The notes below the pieces were generated by a model that was given only the letters and a program-made list of their open reading frames with translations, was not told where the DNA came from and did not search any database. Positions 37,057 through 44,942 of a DNA stretch of 64,000 nucleotides are shown here, one piece after another (the stretch's first letter is position 1; each line of letters begins with the position of its first letter). The stretch spans positions 434,001-498,000 of the forward strand of contig NZ_CP042382.1 in the NCBI RefSeq assembly GCF_007954585.1, in the 5' to 3' direction. Both the position numbers and the translations under genes were made by a program. The stretch is from Pistricoccus aurantiacus. Its GTDB lineage: Bacteria > Pseudomonadota > Gammaproteobacteria > Pseudomonadales > Halomonadaceae.

Positions 37057-37989
37057 TCAAGGACATTCTGAACCTTTCTGTCCTTCCAGCGCGTCCAGAA
37101 AGGCTTCGAGCACGCGGTGGAAACGTCGATCGCGACGAGTGATAACGACAAAGGGCGTGAGGTACCGGCAATCGGCGATGGGTAGCGGCTTGAGACGCCC
37201 CGCGGCGACCCAGGGCGCGGCGAGATGGTCCGGCAGATAGCCGAGATAGCAGCCGGTAAGGATCAGGAAGGCCGCGCCCTCGCGATCCGAAGCGGTGGCT
37301 GTTCCATTGAGCAGCGCATGGGCATCACGGGCGACCTCGGGCAAGGGATAGCCGGGAATGACCGCGTCATGTTCTGCCAGACATGCAGTGGTCAACAACG
37401 CTTCGGGTGCTGTGTAGAGCGGATGCGTATCGGAGCAGTAAAGCAGCGAACGCTCATCGTACAAGGGGCGGATCTCGAGGTTGGCCAGCAGGTTGACCTC
37501 CGGCACCACCCCGACATGCAACCGTGCGTCCAATACGCCCTGGGCGATCGCATCCGAGGGTTCCATATGGATATTGATGCGCACCTCGGGCCCCTGGACC
37601 TTGAGATCCGCCAGGGCGCGGGTGATACGCATTTCCGGCTTGCTGACCAGATTATCGGTGATACCGATATTGAGCTCGCCACGCAGGGTATGATGCAGGC
37701 CGTTGACCTCGGTGCGAAAGGTTTCCAGGGATGCGAGCAGCGTGAGCACGGCGCCGTAGACTTGACGCCCCTCCTCGGTCAGGGAGAAGCCGCCGCGCCC
37801 ACGCTGGCACAAGCGCAAACCGAGCCGCTTTTCCAGATCACTCATATGCATGCTGATCGCCGAACGACCGATGCCGAGAACCATCTCGGCGGGGGTAAAG
37901 CCACCGGACTCAACGACAGCCTTGAAGACTCTCAGCAGACGAATATCGAAATCGCTGACCTGGCCCAGCATGGAGCGGGAATCGACCAT
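37057..37989 (-). CDS. bauR: LysR-family transcriptional regulator (BauR-like)
   Basis: The 310-residue protein has an N-terminal winged HTH (FDIRLLRVFKAVVESGGFTP then SAISMHMSDLEKRLG, about residues 14-70) and a LysR substrate-binding domain starting at LRGELNIGITD near residue 105. It lies immediately upstream of bauA-mmsA on the same strand, with the inverted repeat at 37031-37050 in the gap. In Pseudomonas a LysR gene, bauR, neighbours bauA and activates it with beta-alanine; that role is inferred here. Confidence 0.85.
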   Translation of the reverse strand: MVDSRSMLGQVSDFDIRLLRVFKAVVESGGFTPAEMVLGIGRSAISMHMSDLEKRLGLRLCQRGRGGFSLTEEGRQVYGAVLTLLASLETFRTEVNGLHHTLRGELNIGITDNLVSKPEMRITRALADLKVQGPEVRINIHMEPSDAIAQGVLDARLHVGVVPEVNLLANLEIRPLYDERSLLYCSDTHPLYTAPEALLTTACLAEHDAVIPGYPLPEVARDAHALLNGTATASDREGAAFLILTGCYLGYLPDHLAAPWVAAGRLKPLPIADCRYLTPFVVITRRDRRFHRVLEAFLDALEGQKGSECP

Positions 37990-38132
37990 GGGCGTCGCTT
38001 AATCCTCTGTTATGCGCAACATTGAACACTATAGCTATCGAACCGCATCGTGGGAGGAGCAAAGGATCAAAGCTTGGGGCGAATCACCGCTTCAGCGCCT
38101 TTACAGGGGGCAGATACAAGCGTGACATCGCT

Positions 38133-38906
38133 CTACCCCTTCACATGGTTCGTACAGGCCTCGGCAAATCCCCGGAAGATGGCATCGTAGAGCGGGTGCT
38201 CCTTGGGAAACCACTCCGGATGCCATTGAACCGCCAGGGCAAAGTTGGCGGCATCTTCCACGGACACTGCTTCAATCAAGCCGTCCGGTGCCCGAGCTTC
38301 GATGCGCAGCCCTTGGCCCAGCTCATGAATGCCTTGCTGGTGCAGGGAATTGACTCGCGGGCCTTCTCCGCCTTGAGAAACCCCTGAAAAGAGTCTGGCC
38401 AATTCGCCTTCCGGCACAATGTCCAGCTCATGGCTCGGACCATAGCGCACCGCCTTGTCCTCTTCTTTCGACTCTCGGTGATCAAACTTGCCGGGCACCT
38501 TCTGCACCGCCTGATACAGGCTGCCGCCCCGGGACACATTGAGTTCCTGAAAGCCGCGACAGATCGCCAAAAAAGGCAGCCCGCGTTCGATTACCCCGGG
38601 AATCAGCGCCAGGGCAACCGCGTCGCGATCCGTGTCGCTCCGCTCGTTCTCTGGCGCGCGGGCTTCCCCGTAGCGCGAAGGGTCCACGTTGGTCGGGCTG
38701 CCGGTCAGCATCAGGCCGTCGAGCCGCTCCAGCCAGGCGGTGATCAGAGAAACATCCGCCTCTTCCCAGACCGGCAGCACCACCGGGGCAAGGCCATAAT
38801 CCCGTAGCGCGGTCAGATACTTGTCCGTGGCCATATGGGCAGGGTGGCCTTCTATTTCGCGGCGGCAGGCAATCACCCCCACCAAAGGGCGGTGTGTGAC
38901 AGACAT
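38133..38906 (-). CDS. puuD: gamma-Glutamyl-GABA hydrolase (class I glutamine amidotransferase-like, peptidase C26)
   Basis: The 257-residue hydrolase has PLVGVIACRRE at the start, MLTGSPTNVDP, the nucleophile Cys in FLAICRGFQELN near residue 125, and His/Glu of the triad in AVQWHPEWF near residue 230. PuuD releases GABA from gamma-glutamyl-GABA. It is divergent from a second gamma-glutamylpolyamine synthetase gene, so both steps bracketing the gamma-glutamyl route share one regulatory gap. Confidence 0.9.
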   Translation of the reverse strand: MSVTHRPLVGVIACRREIEGHPAHMATDKYLTALRDYGLAPVVLPVWEEADVSLITAWLERLDGLMLTGSPTNVDPSRYGEARAPENERSDTDRDAVALALIPGVIERGLPFLAICRGFQELNVSRGGSLYQAVQKVPGKFDHRESKEEDKAVRYGPSHELDIVPEGELARLFSGVSQGGEGPRVNSLHQQGIHELGQGLRIEARAPDGLIEAVSVEDAANFALAVQWHPEWFPKEHPLYDAIFRGFAEACTNHVKG

Positions 38907-38939
38907 GACGATCTCCTCGTAAGCAGGGCAAAAACCGTT

Positions 38940-38961
38940 GTTATACTTTTATAAACATAAC
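38940..38961. promoter_or_regulatory. Operator-like AT-rich dyad between puuD and the second GS-family gene
   Basis: The 22-bp stretch from GTTATACTTT to AAACATAAC shows imperfect twofold symmetry (16 of 22 positions) and lies 34 bp upstream of the puuD start. It contains TATACT, also seen in the repeat upstream of puuB. A TTGACA at 39096-39101 may be the -35 for the divergent GS-family gene, but its -10 is poor. Confidence 0.4.
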
Positions 38962-39162
38962 TTGCGCTCACGCTGTTGCCAAGCTGACTTTTTCCTGTCC
39001 ACCAAAACCAACTACAACCCACTGAATAACCAAGGCAAACCGCAGTCTACGGCAAACCTTGCCCGCTACGTCAACACCCCAGGCGGCGAAAAAATTTGAC
39101 AATCATGAGTGGTGAATAAAAGATAACAGCATTGTCACAAACTCGATTCCAAAGGTATCGTC

Positions 39163-40539
39163 ATGTCCTCCTCATCCAGCGATGAAGCCCAGGCCTTTCT
39201 TGAACGCCACCCGGAGATTGGCAGTATCGACCTGCTGATCAGCGACCTCAACGGCGTGCAGCGGGGCAAGCGCATCCCCCGAGAAAATCTTGCCAAGGCT
39301 TACCAGACCGGTATCAATCTGCCCGCCTCCCTGTTCGCTCTGGATATCAACGGCAACACCGTCGAAGAAACCGGGCTGGGGCTTGATAGCGGTGATGGCG
39401 ACCGTGTCTGCCGTCCGGTGTCCGGCACCCTGATGCCTACCCCCTGGCTACGAAACGGCCGTCACGCCCAGCTGACCATGACCATGTTCGAACCGGACGG
39501 TTGCCCCTTCTTCGCCGACCCGCGCCAGGTGCTGGCTCGGGTGTTGGAACGCTTTACTCAGGCTGGACTAACCCCGGTGGTGGCGGTGGAACTGGAGTTC
39601 TATCTGGTGGATCGCCAGCGTAACGAGCTCGGCATGACCCAGCCGCCCTGTTCGCCGGCCTCCGGTGAGCGTGCCACCCAAAGCCAGCTGTATTCCATCA
39701 GCGAGCTGGATGAATACGCGGATTTTCTCGAGGACATTCAAGCCGCCGCTCGTACCCAGGCGCTGCCGCTGGATACCGCTCTCAAGGAGTGCGCGCCGGG
39801 TCAGTTCGAAATCAATCTGATTCATTGCGATGACGCCCTCAAGGCCTGCGACAGCGCCCAGCTGCTCAAACGATTGATCAAGGGCGTAGCGCTCAATCAC
39901 GGCTTCGAGGCCACCTTCATGGCCAAGCCCTACGGCCTCGAGGCGGGCAACGGCACCCATGTGCATATCAGCCTGATGGACGAAGCCGGCGACAATGTGT
40001 TCGCGGCAGAGGACGAGAGCCCGCTGGGCACGCCCGTGCTGCAGCAGGCCATCGCCGGACTGCTCGAACTGATGCCCGCCTCCATGGCGCTGCTGGCCCC
40101 CAACCTCAATTCCTTCCGACGTTTCCAGCCCGGGCTTTACGTGCCCATGGCGCCCACCTGGGGCTATGACAACCGCTCCGTGGCGCTGCGCATTCCCTCC
40201 GGGCCCAATGCGGCGCGGCGTCTCGAGCATCGAGTCGCCGGGGCGGACGTCAATCCCTACCTGCTGATGGCCACCCTGCTGGCCTCCATCGATCACGGTC
40301 TGAAACGCGAGCTGACGCCGCCGTCGGCTATCACCGGCAACGCCTACGAACAGTGCGAACCCAGCCTGACCAACAGCTGGTGCCAGGCCTTGGACCTGTT
40401 GGAAGGTAGCGAGGTGCTCAAGGAAGCACTCGGCCATGAGTTCGTCAAGGTATTTATTGCCAACCGCCGGGCGGAACGGGAACAGAGCCTGCAGGCGGTG
40501 AGCAAGCTGGAATACGACTGGTATCTGCGGCAGGTCTAG
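39163..40539 (+). CDS. gamma-Glutamylpolyamine synthetase-like enzyme (glutamine synthetase family), copy 2
   Basis: The 458-residue GS-fold ligase has IDLLISDLNGVQRGKRIP, metal-binding VELEFYL and KECAPGQFEINL, GNGTHVHISLMD, NSFRRFQPGLYVP, DNRSVALRIP and HRVAGADVNPYLL. It belongs to the SpuB/SpuI/PauA-type group and differs markedly from the PuuA at 20038, but shares its C-terminal third with the truncated gene at 27865. Expected reaction: ATP-dependent ligation of glutamate to a mono- or polyamine. The NhaC-type gene follows after 42 bp in the same direction. Confidence 0.88.
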   Translation: MSSSSSDEAQAFLERHPEIGSIDLLISDLNGVQRGKRIPRENLAKAYQTGINLPASLFALDINGNTVEETGLGLDSGDGDRVCRPVSGTLMPTPWLRNGRHAQLTMTMFEPDGCPFFADPRQVLARVLERFTQAGLTPVVAVELEFYLVDRQRNELGMTQPPCSPASGERATQSQLYSISELDEYADFLEDIQAAARTQALPLDTALKECAPGQFEINLIHCDDALKACDSAQLLKRLIKGVALNHGFEATFMAKPYGLEAGNGTHVHISLMDEAGDNVFAAEDESPLGTPVLQQAIAGLLELMPASMALLAPNLNSFRRFQPGLYVPMAPTWGYDNRSVALRIPSGPNAARRLEHRVAGADVNPYLLMATLLASIDHGLKRELTPPSAITGNAYEQCEPSLTNSWCQALDLLEGSEVLKEALGHEFVKVFIANRRAEREQSLQAVSKLEYDWYLRQV

Positions 40540-40581
40540 TCCGCCATCTCCACCCACTGCATATCGACCAAGGTGAATCCA

Positions 40582-42123
40582 ATGACAACTACTTCTCCAC
40601 CCGTCGTTTCCTCCCAGCAGCCATCCAAGCGTGACGCCCCATCCCTGCGCCCTCATGCCTTCGCGCCGTCCTTGCCCGGCAAGCGCGGCTCCCGAAGGCC
40701 CTGGCTGCTCGGCGCGGCGATTCTGGCCATCGTCACCAGCCTGACTCTTTATCACGACCCCGGCAGCGACTACGGCTGGATCAGCCTGGTGCCGTCGCTG
40801 ATCGTGCTGGTGGTGGCGATCGCCACTCATCGCACCCTGGAAGCGCTGGCCATCGGCGCCCTGGCCGGGCTGATCATGCTCCAACCTCAAGACTACATCG
40901 GCGAGCTGGCGGATATTTCCATGACGGTGATGATGGATGAAACCATCGCCTGGCTGATCCTGGTCTGCGGGTTGATGGGCGGCTTTATCGCCATGCTGGA
41001 AAAATCCGGCTGTACCTTGAGTTTCAGCCACTTCATGGCGCGACTGGTGAAGACCCGCCGCCAATCATTAGTGAGCACCGCAGTGCTCGGTGTGCTGATC
41101 TTCATCGATGACTACCTGAACGCCCTGGCGACACCGGCGGCCATGAAGCGCTTGACCGACCGCTTCGGGGTCTCCCGGGAAAAGCTCGCCTATATCGTCG
41201 ATTCCACCGCGGCGCCGATCTGCATTCTGGTGCCCATCTCCACCTGGGCGGTGTACTTCGCCGAACTGCTGGAAAACAATCAGGCCACGGAACAGGCGGG
41301 CATGTGGCTCTACATTCAGTCGATTCCTTTCATGCTGTATGGCTGGGTCGCTATGGGGCTTGCCATGCTGGTGGCGATCGGGTTTATTCCGGATTTCGGC
41401 CCCATGAAGGCAGCGGAAGCCCGGGCCAGAGCCGGCCAGCCGATTCCGGATGGCGCAACGGACCTGTCGCTGAGCGATGATGAAGTACCGCATACCAGCC
41501 CTTGGCGTGGCGTGGTCAACTTCATCGCCCCCATGGCGGTGCTGATCGGCGCCAGCGCCTACTTCGAGATCGACCTGCTCAAGGGCGTGATCGCTGCCAC
41601 CCTGTTCACATTGGTGCTGTTTATCTTGCAGCGACTAGCCACCTTCAACGCCTTGATGGATGCCATCATGGATGGCTTTCGCACCATGATGCTGCCCTTG
41701 GCCATCGTCGCCGTGGGTTTCGTGTTGCGTGAGATCAACGACCAGTTGGGCATGACCACCTTCATGATCGAGGCCTTGACGCCCTACCTGACCGTGGCCT
41801 TGCTGCCGGTGATCGTATTCCTGTCCATGGCGGTGGTGGTGTTCGCCACCGGCTCCTCCTGGGGGGTATTCGTGATCTCGATTCCCATCGTGGTACCCAT
41901 CGCCCAGCACATGGACGCCTCCATGCCACTGGTGGTCGGTGCGCTGCTCTCCGCCTCGAGCTTCGGCAGCCATGCCTGCTTCTTCTCGGATTCCTCGGTA
42001 CTTTCCTCCCAAGGCAGCGGCTGCCTGCCCATGCAACATGCCTTGACCCAGTTTCCCTATGCCTTGTTAGGCGCTTTGACTACCGCCTTGGGATTCGTCG
42101 CATTGGGATATTGGATGGCTTGA
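40582..42123 (+). CDS. NhaC-family Na+/H+ antiporter-like transporter, copy 3
   Basis: The 513-residue polytopic protein has a roughly 40-residue hydrophilic N-terminus, then about 12 helices with VCGLMGGFIAMLEKSG, FIDDYLNALATPAAM, YIVDSTAAPICILVPISTWAV, FATGSSWGVFVI and FGSHACFFSDSSVL. It is the closest relative of the copy at 29679. The ATG at 40582 follows AAGGTG by 6 bp; a GTG three codons earlier is less suitable. Its tight linkage to a gamma-glutamylpolyamine synthetase suggests a role in amine uptake or in pH/Na+ balance during amine use. Confidence 0.86.
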   Translation: MTTTSPPVVSSQQPSKRDAPSLRPHAFAPSLPGKRGSRRPWLLGAAILAIVTSLTLYHDPGSDYGWISLVPSLIVLVVAIATHRTLEALAIGALAGLIMLQPQDYIGELADISMTVMMDETIAWLILVCGLMGGFIAMLEKSGCTLSFSHFMARLVKTRRQSLVSTAVLGVLIFIDDYLNALATPAAMKRLTDRFGVSREKLAYIVDSTAAPICILVPISTWAVYFAELLENNQATEQAGMWLYIQSIPFMLYGWVAMGLAMLVAIGFIPDFGPMKAAEARARAGQPIPDGATDLSLSDDEVPHTSPWRGVVNFIAPMAVLIGASAYFEIDLLKGVIAATLFTLVLFILQRLATFNALMDAIMDGFRTMMLPLAIVAVGFVLREINDQLGMTTFMIEALTPYLTVALLPVIVFLSMAVVVFATGSSWGVFVISIPIVVPIAQHMDASMPLVVGALLSASSFGSHACFFSDSSVLSSQGSGCLPMQHALTQFPYALLGALTTALGFVALGYWMA

Positions 42124-42145
42124 GGGTTATGATTGGCTGTAACAA

Positions 42146-42177
42146 AAATGCCCCGGTTTTATTTTGCCGGGGCATTT
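42146..42177. terminator. Bidirectional Rho-independent terminator between NhaC-type gene and vapC
   Basis: An 11-bp stem (AAATGCCCCGG paired with CCGGGGCATTT) around a loop of about 10 nt has A-rich and T-rich flanks. It serves both converging genes. Confidence 0.8.
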
Positions 42178-42199
42178 CGTTTGATGCGGCAACGATGGC

Positions 42200-42598
42200 T
42201 CATCGAGTCCAGTCTTCGATACGCAGGCCATCGACATAGTAAAAGGCATGGTCGTTGGTCACCAGCAAGGCGTCGACTTCCAAAGCATGCACGGCGATAA
42301 GCAGGTCCAGAGCGCCCAGGGTTTTCCCGCCTTGCTCAAGCTTCGCTCTCACCTCTCCGTAACGCCGGGTCAGCGGGCTATTCCAGGGAAGCACATCCAC
42401 CCGACACAGGAATTCCTCCACGACTCTTTTCAGCTGCTTGGCTTGGGGGCGCTTGGCAAGCCCATAGCGCAGCTCCGCTTCCGTAACCACGGAGATGCAA
42501 AGCGCGGCCATCGGAGCCGCCAGGACGTGCGCATTCACCGTCGCATGCCCCTTGATGAAGTGACTGACCATGTTGGTATCCAACATGATGCGCTTCAT
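42200..42598 (-). CDS. vapC: VapC-type toxin, PIN-domain endoribonuclease
   Basis: The 132-residue PIN domain has the acidic tetrad context: first Asp in MLDTNMVSHF, Glu in TEAELRYGL, Asp in ALDLLIAVHAL and the LLVTNDHAFY segment. VapC toxins cleave tRNA or rRNA and are held inactive by VapB. The ATG at 42598 overlaps the vapB stop by four bases; an ATG three codons upstream would overlap more and is not needed. Confidence 0.93.
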   Translation of the reverse strand: MKRIMLDTNMVSHFIKGHATVNAHVLAAPMAALCISVVTEAELRYGLAKRPQAKQLKRVVEEFLCRVDVLPWNSPLTRRYGEVRAKLEQGGKTLGALDLLIAVHALEVDALLVTNDHAFYYVDGLRIEDWTR

Positions 42599-42858
42599 TC
42601 GTTCCACTCAGCGAAAGGGTCGCGCTCCTGGACGGTTTGTTTACGCTCTTCAGAGTCAAGAAACCCCTGGTCGATGGCGGCCTTTTGACGTGCCGCCAGG
42701 AAGGAGTCCCAGTTGGCAGGCCTGCGCGAGATGATCACGTCGCCGGTTGCCGGATCACGCCGAATGAATACTTCGTCACAGTCATCGAAGCGATAAGCGA
42801 CGGGCAAGCGCACGGCTTGGCTTCGACCGTTCTGGAAAAGACGAGCTTTCTGACCCAT
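42595..42858 (-). CDS. vapB: VapB-type antitoxin (AbrB/SpoVT-like DNA-binding)
   Basis: The 87-residue protein has the swapped-hairpin AbrB signature LFQNGRSQAVRLPVAYRF at the N-terminus and a C-terminal acidic tail ending FAEWNE that would wrap the toxin. It neutralises VapC and, with it, represses its own promoter. A ribosome site GGAGAT lies upstream of the ATG. The two palindromes at 42895-42914 are the probable operator. Confidence 0.93.
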   Translation of the reverse strand: MGQKARLFQNGRSQAVRLPVAYRFDDCDEVFIRRDPATGDVIISRRPANWDSFLAARQKAAIDQGFLDSEERKQTVQERDPFAEWNE

Positions 42859-42894
42859 GGGTTATCTCCTTGCCGAGTACACTTCGACGCTTCG

Positions 42895-42914
42895 TGATAT
42901 ATCAAAGTATATAC
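42895..42914. promoter_or_regulatory. vapBC operator: two adjacent palindromes
   Basis: TGATATATCA and GTATATAC, both perfect palindromes, are separated by two bases and lie 37-56 bp upstream of vapB, where the -10 region is expected. Paired palindromes are typical for autoregulation by VapBC complexes. Confidence 0.6.
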
Positions 42915-42985
42915 CGCAAGCCGATAGCTATCCAAACGTTTCGTAGAGTGGTCAAGGGGCGCGAAAGCTGATCAAGCGGTAAATT

Positions 42986-44278
42986 CTAGATTCCCAGCGC
43001 ATCCCGGGTACGGTAGTACCAGGCACCTAGCGCGGAGAGCGGCACCCGCAGCATCCGCCCGCCGGGGAAGGGAAGATGCGGCAGGCCGGCGAAGGCGTCG
43101 AAGCGTTCGTCTCGGCCGCTCATGACCTCGGCGATCAGGCGCCCGGCCAGATGGCTGCAGGTCACGCCGTGGCCGGAATAGCCTTGGGCGTAATAGACGT
43201 TGCCGCCCAGCACGCCGAACTGGGGCAGCCGGTTCAGGGTCATCAGGAAGTTGCCGCTCCAGGCATAGTCGATCTTGACGTCGGAGAGATCGGGAAACGT
43301 CTTGGCCAGCTTGGGACGGATCACCGCTGCGATATTCGCCGGATCCTGACCGCCGTAGTTGACGCCGCCGCCATAGAGCAGTCGATTGTCCGAAGTCAGA
43401 CGGAAGTAGTCGAGCAGGTAGTTGCAGTCTTCCACCGCCATGTCGTTGGGCAGCAGCTGGCGCGCCCGGGACGCTTCCAGGGGCGCAGTGGTGACGATCT
43501 GGGTGCCACAGGGCATGGACTTGCCCGCCAGCTCCGGGATCAATCTGTCGAGATAGGCGTTGCCCGCCATCACTACCCGCGTGGCCCGCACTCGACCTCG
43601 AGGCGTGACCAGCTCGACCGGCGTGCCCTGAACAAGCTCGGTGACCGGCGACCGCTCGTAAATGACCCCGCCCAGGGACTCGACGGCGGCGGCCTGTCCC
43701 AGCACCAGGTTGAGCGGATGCAGATGACCGCCGGAGTGATCCACCAGGGCGCCCACGTAGCGCTCGCTGCCCACCTCCCGCTTGACTGCCGCGCCTTCCA
43801 GCAGCTCCAGTTCCCGATGACCGAAGCGTTCCCACAGCGCCTTATGCTCGCGCAAGCCCTTGAGCTGCTTGGCGTTGCAGGCGGCGAAGAGATTGCCGTC
43901 CTTGAGATCGCAGTCGATGTCATAATGCGCGACGCGCTCACGGATGATGCGGTTGCCCTCGAAGGCCATGTCCCCCAGGGCGCGAGCCGTGTCGACGCCG
44001 TGATTGGCCTCGATCACGTCCATGTCCCGGCTGTAGCTGTTGACGATCTGGCCCCCATTGCGCCCGGAGGCGCCAAAGCCCACCCGGGCTCCTTCCAGCA
44101 CCACGACCTTGATGCCCTGCTCCGCCAGGTGCAGCGCCGCGGAAATCCCCGTGAAACCCGCGCCGACTACGCAGACATCACAATCGACGGTACCCTCGAG
44201 GGCTGGACGTTCGGGAGAAGGATTGGCGGTTGCAGCGTAATAGGACGCCACATGCTCGGCGGGAAAGGTCATGCCCAT
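42986..44278 (-). CDS. FAD-dependent gamma-glutamylputrescine oxidase-like enzyme (PuuB family), copy 4
   Basis: The 430-residue DAO-fold flavoprotein has CVVGAGFTGISAALHLAEQG near residue 36, FGASGRNGGQIVNSY, HLHPLNLVLGQAAA and VYYAQGYSGHGVTCSH. It is a close relative of copies 1 and 2. GGAG lies 6 bp before the ATG at 44278. It stands alone, divided from the polyamine cluster by vapBC and from the next genes by an AT-rich promoter region. Confidence 0.87.
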   Translation of the reverse strand: MGMTFPAEHVASYYAATANPSPERPALEGTVDCDVCVVGAGFTGISAALHLAEQGIKVVVLEGARVGFGASGRNGGQIVNSYSRDMDVIEANHGVDTARALGDMAFEGNRIIRERVAHYDIDCDLKDGNLFAACNAKQLKGLREHKALWERFGHRELELLEGAAVKREVGSERYVGALVDHSGGHLHPLNLVLGQAAAVESLGGVIYERSPVTELVQGTPVELVTPRGRVRATRVVMAGNAYLDRLIPELAGKSMPCGTQIVTTAPLEASRARQLLPNDMAVEDCNYLLDYFRLTSDNRLLYGGGVNYGGQDPANIAAVIRPKLAKTFPDLSDVKIDYAWSGNFLMTLNRLPQFGVLGGNVYYAQGYSGHGVTCSHLAGRLIAEVMSGRDERFDAFAGLPHLPFPGGRMLRVPLSALGAWYYRTRDALGI

Positions 44279-44319
44279 AACAAACTCCGGTGGTGATTTT
44301 ATTCTACATGATCTTCCGA

Positions 44320-44337
44320 ATTATAGCGCTTTTGCGC
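44320..44337 (-). promoter_or_regulatory. -10 box and adjoining hairpin upstream of PuuB copy 4
   Basis: On the minus strand a perfect TATAAT (44325-44320) sits 42 bp upstream of the gene and directly follows the short inverted repeat GCGC-AAAA-GCGC. No good -35 was found, which would fit an activated or repressed promoter. Confidence 0.4.
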
Positions 44338-44450
44338 CATATTGATAGATTTTTGGTATTTTATAATCACCTATTTTGAGTTTGAATGTCATGTCGAACA
44401 GCTGCGGATATAATCGGCAGATCTCGATAGGCCTCCCATCGACGACACCT

Positions 44451-44942
44451 TCATCGATAGCGATAGTGCAGATACTCCTCTTTCTTCGGCCCGTCGATGA
44501 TCCATTCGAGATCGAAACCGGCGTCGACAAAGGTCAGGCGGGCCTGGTAGCGATCCTCGACGCAAAGATGCGCCTCGCGGGAGACCAGATCCGCCGAGTC
44601 GCCCTCGGGCGAGGCGATCAGGTCGAATAGCCAGACGTCCCCGCCTCGACGCTCGTGGGATAGCGCAACATGATCGCTGCACGGTTTCCAGCAAAATACG
44701 TTGCTGAACGCCACCGGGGGAGCGCCCTCGATATCAAGGCAAAAATGACCGTTTTCGAAGAAGCGCTGACTGTTGTCGGCGCCAGAAACCACCGTCACGC
44801 TTCCCTCGCCGGCCCCGGACCAGCCGCACCTCGAGCCAGGCCCGGAGCGGGAGCGAAAATAGACGCGAGAAACGGATGAAAAACGCTCGCCGAGTTGTAC
44901 AATGCGCGCCGTCGCTTCCTCAATACTCGGTTGATTCATCAT
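44451..44942 (-). CDS. DUF6314-like protein of unknown function
   Basis: The 163-residue soluble protein has a C-terminal half with the pattern HLCVEDRYQARLTF then LEWIIDGPKKEEYLHYRYR, resembling DUF6314 proteins, which end with a W-x-V-x-GPxK...YxR motif. No enzyme motif or membrane segment is visible. Two tandem ATG codons (44942 and 44939) are available, the first sharing bases with the start codon of the divergent EamA gene, so neither gene has a private 5' region. The family match was made from memory and is moderate. Confidence 0.6.
   Translation of the reverse strand: MMNQPSIEEATARIVQLGERFSSVSRVYFRSRSGPGSRCGWSGAGEGSVTVVSGADNSQRFFENGHFCLDIEGAPPVAFSNVFCWKPCSDHVALSHERRGGDVWLFDLIASPEGDSADLVSREAHLCVEDRYQARLTFVDAGFDLEWIIDGPKKEEYLHYRYR

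Noticed and set aside
39568-41064. Long minus-strand open frame (498 codons) opposite the GS-family and NhaC-type genes
   Set aside because: It spans two well-supported plus-strand genes and their gap, has no recognisable motif and no ribosome site.
43076-44296. Plus-strand open frame opposite PuuB copy 4
   Set aside because: Antisense shadow; the minus strand carries FAD-binding and PuuB motifs over the whole length.
44321-44530. Minus-strand 69-codon frame overlapping the end of the DUF6314-like gene
   Set aside because: It has no ribosome site or family similarity, and half of it is the shadow of the DUF6314-like gene in another phase.
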